Shown: positions 1-5,749 of the stretch, piece after piece
Layout: every line of letters starts with the position of its first letter
Numbering within the stretch: the first letter of the stretch is position 1
Origin: a bacterium
GTDB taxonomy: Bacteria; Vulcanimicrobiota; Xenobia; Xenobiales; JADMJV01
Length of the DNA stretch: 41,305 nucleotides
Assembly (NCBI GenBank): GCA_030149525.1
Contig: JASBRJ010000092.1
Coordinates: forward strand, 1 to 41,305
Direction of reading: 5' to 3'
Made by a program: the position numbers and the translations under genes
The notes under the pieces: model-generated
Database searches by the model: none
The model's input: the letters and a program-made list of their open reading frames with translations, nothing else
What the model was told of the DNA's origin: nothing

Positions 1-76
1 CGGGTCATAATCCGGGTGTGCTGTCAGTGCCATGTCTATCACCTCCTTGACTCGCTGGCTCCCATAGGCTACCGTA

Positions 77-123
77 TGTCACATATATATGTCAGGGAGG
101 TATATGTGTGACAATGTGTGACA
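77..123. promoter_or_regulatory. Cluster of TGTGACA half-sites at the start of the first gene (putative operator)
   Basis: The heptamer TGTGACA occurs at 107-113 and 117-123, and its reverse complement TGTCACA at 77-83. A perfect 12-base palindrome, ACATATATATGT, lies at 81-92. The Shine-Dalgarno AGGGAGG (94-100) and both candidate start codons (GTG 108, ATG 114) sit within this cluster, so a bound protein could block transcription or translation of the first gene. Seeing the repeats is direct; the operator role is inference. They could also be recombinase accessory sites. Confidence 0.4.
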
Positions 124-986
124 GTTACTTTTTTCACCATCATCTTTTGCCTTGGAGGGTCCTCAAGATTGAAGAGCCTTACGCGAGTATTTTGGAGGAG
201 GAGGCCGGAGAAATTGGGTACGCTCCCCAACCCGAGCCGGACTTGGTACCTGGCTTCAAGGAAGTCGAAGTCAGCTATGGGATATTTCGAGAAATCTCAA
301 AGATGGAAGTCGGGAAGCATGAAGCCGCGCTTAACTTTCTTTCAAAGTACGGCCCACTGACGAGGCCGTTTTTCGAAGGTTTGACCGATGATGTCAAGTC
401 GAGCGTCCCTATCGAGGTTGCTAAACGTTGGTGGGTTGAAATTGTCGCACTGAAGCGGGCTCATTGGCTTCTCGAAACGCTCACGACGGATCGAATAGAC
501 GATCTCATCCCGCTTTGCATAAAGGCTGAAAACCGGCTTCCTGGCAGGTCGAGGATCGTGGGGTTTAATTGGCCGGATGATCTAGGTTCGGATATGGGGC
601 CTTTGGTTGGTATGCAAATGTTGATAGGGGTACACGGGTGTGAAAACGATATCGTCTTCTCCTGGAAGATGCTGGCTCAATACATCAATCAGTTCACCCC
701 TAGGCATCACACGCTTGTCGATTTTGACGACGTATCGCGCCAACTTGTAGAGGTCCCCTTTGCTCACTCTCTCTTGCAGATCCTGTGGCGTCTTCTGAAA
801 GAGCGGGCGCTGCGACTAAAGCCAACTGTTAGGTGTCACTACTCAAAGTGCCGCAAACCGATCGTTTCTCCAAGTCGTAGCGATACTCTCTGTTGCCCTG
901 GCAGCCCAAAGTGTCGCAAGGGATGGCAACGTGATAGAGAGAGAATGGAACGAGAGCAATGGCATGGCCAGAAAAAACAGGGTTGA
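108..986 (+). CDS. Unknown protein with C-terminal CGNR-like zinc ribbon, in element end
   Basis: This 292-residue protein is not recognised over most of its length. The last 55 residues carry two C-x(4)-C-like pairs (CHYSKC and CCPGSPKC) followed by an arginine-rich helix, which resembles the CGNR-type zinc ribbon seen in putative DNA-binding regulators. The GTG at 108 is favoured because AGGGAGG lies seven bases upstream; ATG 114 is the alternative. Its 3' end overlaps the integrase gene by 23 bases when the integrase starts at 964, so the two are probably co-translated. Position beside an integrase and a tRNA fragment suggests cargo or a regulator of an integrated element. DNA binding is inferred from the ribbon only. 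Confidence 0.7.
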   Translation: MTMCDSYFFHHHLLPWRVLKIEEPYASILEEEAGEIGYAPQPEPDLVPGFKEVEVSYGIFREISKMEVGKHEAALNFLSKYGPLTRPFFEGLTDDVKSSVPIEVAKRWWVEIVALKRAHWLLETLTTDRIDDLIPLCIKAENRLPGRSRIVGFNWPDDLGSDMGPLVGMQMLIGVHGCENDIVFSWKMLAQYINQFTPRHHTLVDFDDVSRQLVEVPFAHSLLQILWRLLKERALRLKPTVRCHYSKCRKPIVSPSRSDTLCCPGSPKCRKGWQRDRERMEREQWHGQKKQG

Positions 987-2049
987 TCGCGGCCTCTTCG
1001 AGCGTCCAAAGGGTTCAGACGTTTGGTGGATTCGATACCATGACCACAACGGCCAGGAGCGGCGGGAAAAGGTTGGTACGAAGTCGGATGCTCTTGCACT
1101 CTATCAGGAGCGGAAGACCCAGGCCCGCAGGATCAAGAAGGGCTTAGCGGCACCGGAGACGTTGGGCGGTCAAAGGAAGAGGAAGTTAACCCTCGGGGAG
1201 TACCTGAAGTCACTGGAACCAGAACTCAAGACGAAGTCTAGTTGGTCGGACATGAAACGATTTATAGCCACCTGGAACCGGTTGATCGGGAAACTACCGC
1301 TTGAAGACGTTTCTCGAACCCACGCCAAGAAGCGGCAAACAGCCAGGTTAGAACGTGGCATCGCACCGGCCACCATAAACCGCGAAATCGCTTTCCTGCA
1401 GGCACGACTTCAGCAAGCTACTGACGAAGGGCTACTCCTACGCAACCCACTTTTAGGCCTCAAGAAGTTGAACGAAGACAACATTTCTGACCGCCACCTT
1501 ACTGAATCGGAAGAAGAGCGCCTGAAAGCTCACATGCATTGGGAAGACTTCGAACTTGTTGAAATGGCTATTCACACAGGTATCAGGCAGGACCGCTTGT
1601 TTAATACGGCCTGGAAGAACGTGTCCTTTGAAGACGGTGGATGGATCCGGGTTTACAAGGCCAAGGGTGGAAAGTTTCGAGCGGTCCCTCTCACCCGGCG
1701 GGCCTTTGAGATACTGAAGCGGCGCTACGAGTGCCGGAAGAGCGCCTGGGTGTTCCCCAACAGTAAGAACGGGAACCCGATTAACGCCTCAAACTTCTAT
1801 TCTCGGAAGTTCAAGCCAGCATTAGAAGCGGCGGGAATCGAGGGGATAACTTGGCACCGACTGAGGCACACGCTGGGCAGTCGTCTAGCTCTCCAGGGCG
1901 TTTCTATCCAGGCGATTTCGAAGATTCTTGGTCATTCGAGCACACAGGTCACCGAACGGTATGCTCACCTTCTACCCAAGGCGGTTCGGGCGGCCATCCA
2001 AACCCTTGACCAAGAGCCGTCAAAGGGAGGTCTTCGGGTAGTAAAATGA
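964..2049 (+). CDS. Tyrosine recombinase / phage-type integrase
   Basis: This 361-residue enzyme would catalyse site-specific strand exchange through a covalent 3'-phosphotyrosine. An N-terminal arm-binding region (about 1-60) precedes a SAM-like core-binding domain (about 75-165) and the catalytic domain (about 180-340). The catalytic set is present: Arg208 in TGIR, a Lys in the KAKGGK beta-hairpin, His298 and Arg301 in HRLRH, His324 in LGHSS and Tyr333 in ERYAH. The start at 964 (MARKN) is preferred to an upstream in-frame ATG at 931, which would add 11 charged residues and lengthen the overlap with the preceding gene. A tRNA 3' fragment begins about 125 bases downstream, which fits integration into a tRNA gene. 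Confidence 0.93.
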   Translation: MARKNRVDRGLFERPKGSDVWWIRYHDHNGQERREKVGTKSDALALYQERKTQARRIKKGLAAPETLGGQRKRKLTLGEYLKSLEPELKTKSSWSDMKRFIATWNRLIGKLPLEDVSRTHAKKRQTARLERGIAPATINREIAFLQARLQQATDEGLLLRNPLLGLKKLNEDNISDRHLTESEEERLKAHMHWEDFELVEMAIHTGIRQDRLFNTAWKNVSFEDGGWIRVYKAKGGKFRAVPLTRRAFEILKRRYECRKSAWVFPNSKNGNPINASNFYSRKFKPALEAAGIEGITWHRLRHTLGSRLALQGVSIQAISKILGHSSTQVTERYAHLLPKAVRAAIQTLDQEPSKGGLRVVK

Positions 2050-2090
2050 CAGCCGAAGAGGAGTCTTTAAGAGCCTAAGAGCGGGATTGA

Positions 2091-2111
2091 ACCGGCACCA
2101 AAACCGGCACC
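2091..2111. repeat. Direct repeat ACCGGCACC x2, possible integrase arm sites
   Basis: ACCGGCACC occurs at 2091-2099 and again at 2103-2111, repeating at 12-base spacing between the integrase stop and the tRNA fragment. Short direct repeats beside a crossover site are typical of arm-type integrase binding sites. The role is inference. Confidence 0.35.
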
Positions 2112-2120
2112 GTTTTTAGA

Positions 2121-2146
2121 GAGGCTTCATCAGCCTCAGTTTTCCT
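2121..2146 (+). terminator. Probable Rho-independent terminator of the integrase
   Basis: GAGGCT (2121-2126) and AGCCTC (2132-2137) form a 6-bp stem with loop TCATC, followed by AGTTTT. The stem is short but lies about 70 bases after the integrase stop. Confidence 0.5.
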
Positions 2147-2173
2147 GGGGTTTTGTGCAGGGTGAGGTTCGGA

Positions 2174-2218
2174 CTCATAAGCCGTTGGTCGGGAGTTCAA
2201 ATCTCCCCCCCGCCACCA
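2174..2218 (+). pseudogene. 3' fragment of a CAU-anticodon tRNA (tRNA-Met type), attachment-site half
   Basis: The segment starts with an anticodon loop CTCATAA (2174-2180; anticodon CAT), continues with GCCG of the anticodon stem, a variable loop, a perfect T arm (GGGAG, loop TTCAAAT, CTCCC), the acceptor 3' strand CCCCGCC, discriminator A and encoded CCA (2216-2218). The 5' half is missing: no GGCGGGG acceptor strand or D arm lies upstream, and the base before the loop (A2173) mismatches the anticodon stem. This is therefore a truncated tRNA. With the integrase next to it, it is best read as one attachment half (attR or attL), the crossover lying at or near the anticodon loop. Confidence 0.85.
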
Positions 2219-2224
2219 GAAGAA

Positions 2225-2249
2225 GCTCGGCAGCAGTGCCGGGCTTTTT
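2225..2249 (+). terminator. Rho-independent terminator after the tRNA fragment
   Basis: GCTCGGCA (2225-2232) pairs with TGCCGGGC (2237-2244) through one G-U pair, with loop GCAG and a T5 tail. It lies seven bases after the CCA end, as expected for the native tRNA terminator left on the chromosomal side of the insertion. Confidence 0.8.
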
Positions 2250-2348
2250 CGTTTTAGGGCGGCTTGTTGAAGAAGCCGTTGGCCGGGAGTGGCCTCGGAA
2301 CGGGCTTCGTTGAAAGGACCCAGACTGAAGACGCCTAAACTGTCTCTT

Positions 2349-2729
2349 ATGCTGAAAACCTTCGTCCGAGTCTTGCTGCTCGCTTTTGCCACCCTTTGCC
2401 CTCTCCAGGCGCAAGAAAAAAGTGACTATGTGGGCTTGTGGTGGGTGTCGCACGGGGATGGAGCGCCTCTTCAAATACGGCTCTACTCCGACGGCAGGGC
2501 TTGGAGTGACTACCCTTCCAATAATCCCGGGCGTTGGGAGGTTCGAGAGGGTCGGATGGTGTGCCTCTGGGCCGACGATTGGAAAGAGGTTTTTGAACTC
2601 AAAGACGGTCGTGCCGTAAAGCTCGGCTTTCGTCCCGGCGTGGATGTGGATGCGCCGCCCTCCAACGTAAGTAGAGCCGTTCGAGGTTCTTCATCACCAG
2701 ATGGCTGGTTCGGCTCTTCGAGACTTTGA
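2349..2729 (+). CDS. Small secreted protein of unknown function
   Basis: The 126-residue product begins with a Sec signal peptide: MLKT, a hydrophobic run (about residues 5-16) and a PLQAQ cleavage region near residue 21. The mature part contains GLWWVSHGDG and GRWEVREGRM elements, like small lipocalin-type or DUF beta-barrel proteins that report how a compound's presence changes a GxW-type fold; no specific family could be named. An in-frame ATG exists 60 bases upstream (2289), but choosing 2349 puts the signal peptide at the N terminus. It is the first chromosomal gene after the element boundary. Function unknown; export is the only supported inference. Confidence 0.65.
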   Translation: MLKTFVRVLLLAFATLCPLQAQEKSDYVGLWWVSHGDGAPLQIRLYSDGRAWSDYPSNNPGRWEVREGRMVCLWADDWKEVFELKDGRAVKLGFRPGVDVDAPPSNVSRAVRGSSSPDGWFGSSRL

Positions 2730-2867
2730 AATCGAGTCGCTCGCCCAATCAGGTTTGGCGCCCGTGTAACAACCTCTTAAAAAAAATTCTTCAAGCCTGG
2801 CATAATATCCCCATACGAAGACTTACTCGCTATTTATAGCAAGAAACCACGAATTGAGGATTTCATC

Positions 2868-3344
2868 ATGCAAATATCTACTTCCAGACTTCCCATGCAA
2901 GCTCCCAAAGCGGTAGCCGCTCCGGCTCCCAAGCAAGAAGCTGAAGCCGCACCTTCCGATTCTTTCACTTTCAGCCCGTCGGCCGGTGGTCACTACTCCG
3001 GTGGAAAAGTGATCATGCGCGCTGCAGGCGGTGCTGTCACCGGTTTTTTGGCCAGCCAATTCGGCGACGGGTCGACCTGGGGCACGGCCAAGCTCGGCGC
3101 CGGTGTTAACGGCGTTATCGGAGCAGGCTTCGGTGGAGTCACCGGTGCTGCTCTCGGCGGTGCTGCAGGCGGCCCCGGCGGTGCGGCTATCGGCGGCCTC
3201 ACTGGAGCTGCCGCCGTCGGTATCCCGGCTGCCATTCTGGGCGGTGCCAAAGGTGCCCTCATCGGCGTCGTAGGCAACATGCTCGGCGGTGGCCCGATCG
3301 CTTTCGCTGGTTCCGGAGCCATCCTTGGAGTTCTCGGACTCTAG
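2868..3344 (+). CDS. Glycine-zipper-rich small protein
   Basis: This 158-residue protein has a Pro/Ala-rich N-terminal segment (about 1-40), then about 115 residues made almost entirely of Gly, Ala and small hydrophobics in GxxxG-like spacing (for example GAGFGGVTGAALGGAAG). Glycine zippers of this kind pack membrane helices in channel-like or toxin-like proteins. No Sec signal peptide is evident, so export by another route or cytoplasmic membrane insertion are both possible. It is a single-gene unit with its own terminator. The long reading frame on the opposite strand is a compositional shadow of the same GC-rich repeats. Confidence 0.75.
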   Translation: MQISTSRLPMQAPKAVAAPAPKQEAEAAPSDSFTFSPSAGGHYSGGKVIMRAAGGAVTGFLASQFGDGSTWGTAKLGAGVNGVIGAGFGGVTGAALGGAAGGPGGAAIGGLTGAAAVGIPAAILGGAKGALIGVVGNMLGGGPIAFAGSGAILGVLGL

Positions 3345-3371
3345 TCCAAAAACCCAACGCTGAATCAGAGA

Positions 3372-3399
3372 CCTCAGCCCACGCGGCTGGGGTTTTTTT
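3372..3399 (+). terminator. Rho-independent terminator of the glycine-zipper gene
   Basis: CCTCAGCC (3372-3379) pairs with GGCTGGGG (3385-3392) with one G-U pair, and a T7 run follows. It starts 28 bases after the stop codon. Confidence 0.88.
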
Positions 3400-3537
3400 A
3401 ATCTCCTTTTCTCAGAATCTTCCTTACCTAACACGCTACTTCTATACCGTTAAGCGAGCGTTAAAAAAGGGGCACAGACTTCTCTCTAAAACCAGGGCAA
3501 GTTGAATCTTGTTCAAAGTTGTAGTCCGAGGTGAAGA

Positions 3538-4293
3538 TTGTTGAGTGGATTCTGTATGGATATCGGCGGGACACGAGCCCGTATCTACGAGTTCAAGGAC
3601 GGAGCTCGGAGAGCTCAGCTTGAGATCGAGCTACCGGTTATAGATTCGGCTCTCTCCATTCAGGAGAACAGTCAGAAGAGGGTCCAGGCGATTTCTCGCC
3701 TGGTCAGCTATTTTGCTTCCGAGCGTCGGGTCAAACGGGTCGCTACGGCGTGCGCGGGGCTAAAGGATGAGAACCGCACGGGTGTGACTCTGCTCAATTT
3801 TGCCGTACCGTTGCCCGACTTGACTCGCAGCGTCGAGGAAGAGACCGGCACCATTATCGGTCCTCTCTTTGATGACGACGTGGCGGCGGCTTGGGGCCAT
3901 CTTGTCTCCCCTCTCAGCCCCTTGGGAGACAAGCCGGTCAACACGATTCTCCTGACCGCGGGAACCGGTTTGGCCGAGGCCCACTGGATCGACGGTCAAT
4001 TCGTTTGTAAAAAGAGCTATCCACGAGCTTCCGAATACGGTCTGGAGGAAAAGTTGCGCGGTGAGGGGTGGCGCCGTGACGGGAATCCCTGCGAGGCGCT
4101 TTGTGAACTGGTGAGAATTCGCCGGCAACTCTATCCCTTGGATTTGATGATTCTCTCCGGCCGATTCGTGCACATGGATAGGGATTGTCTACCCTTTCTT
4201 CGAGCGGAACTTGCAATGGATGTTGAGGTTGTAGAGTTGCCTGAAGCTCCCGCCTTGGGAGCCTTACAAATGCTGCAGGCCTCGGCTCCTTAG
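3538..4293 (+). CDS. ASKHA-superfamily sugar-kinase-like protein (glucokinase-like)
   Basis: A 251-residue protein of the actin/hexokinase fold. It opens with the phosphate-1 motif DIGGTRARI, has a phosphate-2-type LLTAGTGLAEA segment near residue 140 and an adenosine-type LILSGRF segment near residue 205, and ends with ALGALQML. The zinc motif CxCGxxGC of ROK proteins is absent, so it fits glucokinase-like or N-acetylglucosamine-kinase-like families better than ROK. The start is TTG 3538 (GAGG seven to ten bases upstream); ATG 3556 is an alternative but would cut close to the phosphate-1 motif. It is followed after 16 bases by the antiporter gene and then the peptidase, so the three are probably one operon. 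The substrate is unknown. Confidence 0.75.
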   Translation: MLSGFCMDIGGTRARIYEFKDGARRAQLEIELPVIDSALSIQENSQKRVQAISRLVSYFASERRVKRVATACAGLKDENRTGVTLLNFAVPLPDLTRSVEEETGTIIGPLFDDDVAAAWGHLVSPLSPLGDKPVNTILLTAGTGLAEAHWIDGQFVCKKSYPRASEYGLEEKLRGEGWRRDGNPCEALCELVRIRRQLYPLDLMILSGRFVHMDRDCLPFLRAELAMDVEVVELPEAPALGALQMLQASAP

Positions 4294-4309
4294 AGTCGAA
4301 CCACAGGCC

Positions 4310-5734
4310 GTGATCGAGAATCCCACAGCCTGGTCTCTCATACCACCCATCCTCGCCATTACGTTGGCTATCGCAACCCGACAGGTGTTTATAGCCCTGG
4401 GTCTTGGCATTTTGAGCGGTGCGATGTTGTTGGAGGGCCAGTTCTTTCCCGGTATTGCAAGAGCCATTTCGCTTGTGGTCGGCACCCTTAACGATGCCGA
4501 TAGCGCCATGGTTGTTCTGTTCACCTTTGCCATCGGCTCCCTGATCTCCAGTATGGAAAGTTTGGGGGGCATTCGCGGTTTTGTGACCTGGCTTGAGAAT
4601 TCCGGATGGCTCAAAGGGGAAAGGTCGGTTCGGGTGATGGTTTGGCTGGTGGGGGTTCTCATTTTTATCGAGAGCAACATCACCATTCTGGTTGCCGGGG
4701 CACTGGCAAGACCTCTCTTCGACAAGTATAAAATCGCTCGAGAAAAACTCGCCTATCTTATCGATTCGACCAGCGCACCCATCTGTCTGATCATCCCCTT
4801 CAACGCCTGGGGAGCTTACATTATCAGCATTCTCCAGAAGCTCGGTGAGGAACAGCCGGTTCAGCTTTTCACCTGGTCGATTCTCTACAATTTCTACTCC
4901 CTGTTCGCGGTAGCCCTCGCGCTCTTCACGGCCGTCTTTAACTTCGATATCGGACCGATGAAGGCTGCGGAAGCTCGAACCAAGAGAGGGCAGCTTCTTT
5001 CCGACGGGGCCCAACCTATGGTAGACGAAACTTTGTTCGCTCCACCCGACGACTCGGTCAGGCCTTCCGGTTGGCTCATGATCGCCCCTATTCTTACTCT
5101 GGTTACCATGATGCCTTTGGGTCTGCTGATCACCGGAGGGGGCAACATCCGAAACGGCCAGGGGGCCGTCTCCGTGCTGTGGTCGGTTCTGGCCGGCCTT
5201 GCCGTACTCTGGCTGATGCACGGAGCTAAGGCCCGCAAGGGTGGAGGGCAAACCCTGGATGAGCTGGTTCGTTTTGGCCTTAAAGGTGCTCAAGGGATGC
5301 TGCCGCTTGCTCTTATCATTCTTCTCGCACTCACTCTGGGAACGGTCACAAAGCTGCTCGGAACAGGCGCCTTTGTAGCCAAGGTCGCCAGCGCCAATAT
5401 GAGTGCCGCAACGTTTTTGCCAGTGACTTTCCTGGTCTCCGCGGGGGTCGCTTTCGCCACCGGAACGTCGTGGGGGACGTTTGCCATTATGGTGCCGGTC
5501 GCTCTTCCAGCGGCTGCGGCCTTTGGAGCACCGGCCGCGCCTTTTCTAGCGGCGGCACTTTCGGGAGGGATTTTTGGAGATCATGCCTCACCCATCAGCG
5601 ACACGACTATAATGGCATCTATGGCGGCCGTGACCGATCACGTAGATCATGTAAGAACCCAGTTACCTTATGCTCTCCTGGCAGGTGGCGCATCGGTTTT
5701 TGCCTACTTTCTGGTAGGACTTTTCTTTCTATAA
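4310..5734 (+). CDS. NhaC-family Na+/H+ antiporter-like permease
   Basis: A 474-residue integral membrane protein with about 11-12 hydrophobic segments. Typical NhaC-family features are the early FAIGSLISSMESLGG segment, LIDSTSAPICLIIPFNAWG near residues 150-165, the FATGTSWGTFAIMVP segment near 385, and a C-terminal GGIFGDHASPISDTT motif. The family includes proton/sodium antiporters and amino-acid-linked exchangers, so the transported solute cannot be assigned. The start is GTG. It sits 16 bases after the kinase-like gene and 15 bases before the M16 gene on the same strand. Confidence 0.9.
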   Translation: MIENPTAWSLIPPILAITLAIATRQVFIALGLGILSGAMLLEGQFFPGIARAISLVVGTLNDADSAMVVLFTFAIGSLISSMESLGGIRGFVTWLENSGWLKGERSVRVMVWLVGVLIFIESNITILVAGALARPLFDKYKIAREKLAYLIDSTSAPICLIIPFNAWGAYIISILQKLGEEQPVQLFTWSILYNFYSLFAVALALFTAVFNFDIGPMKAAEARTKRGQLLSDGAQPMVDETLFAPPDDSVRPSGWLMIAPILTLVTMMPLGLLITGGGNIRNGQGAVSVLWSVLAGLAVLWLMHGAKARKGGGQTLDELVRFGLKGAQGMLPLALIILLALTLGTVTKLLGTGAFVAKVASANMSAATFLPVTFLVSAGVAFATGTSWGTFAIMVPVALPAAAAFGAPAAPFLAAALSGGIFGDHASPISDTTIMASMAAVTDHVDHVRTQLPYALLAGGASVFAYFLVGLFFL

Positions 5735-5749
5735 GCAAGAGTTGATAAT

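Noticed and set aside
2157-2218. Complete tRNA-Met gene
   Set aside because: No 5' acceptor strand (GGCGGGG) or D arm upstream, and the anticodon stem has a mismatch; only the 3' half is present.
2075-2474. Minus-strand reading frames with a GGDLNSRPTAYE-type peptide over the tRNA fragment
   Set aside because: This peptide pattern is a well-known artefact of translating the antisense of a tRNA 3' half; no Shine-Dalgarno or other support.
2823-3434. 203-residue frame opposite the glycine-zipper gene
   Set aside because: It mirrors GC-rich repeats in the plus-strand gene and runs through that gene's terminator; composition is not protein-like.
3938-5293. Long minus-strand frame under the kinase and antiporter genes
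   Set aside because: The plus-strand genes have clear family motifs in these bases; the minus product has no hydrophobic or motif structure.
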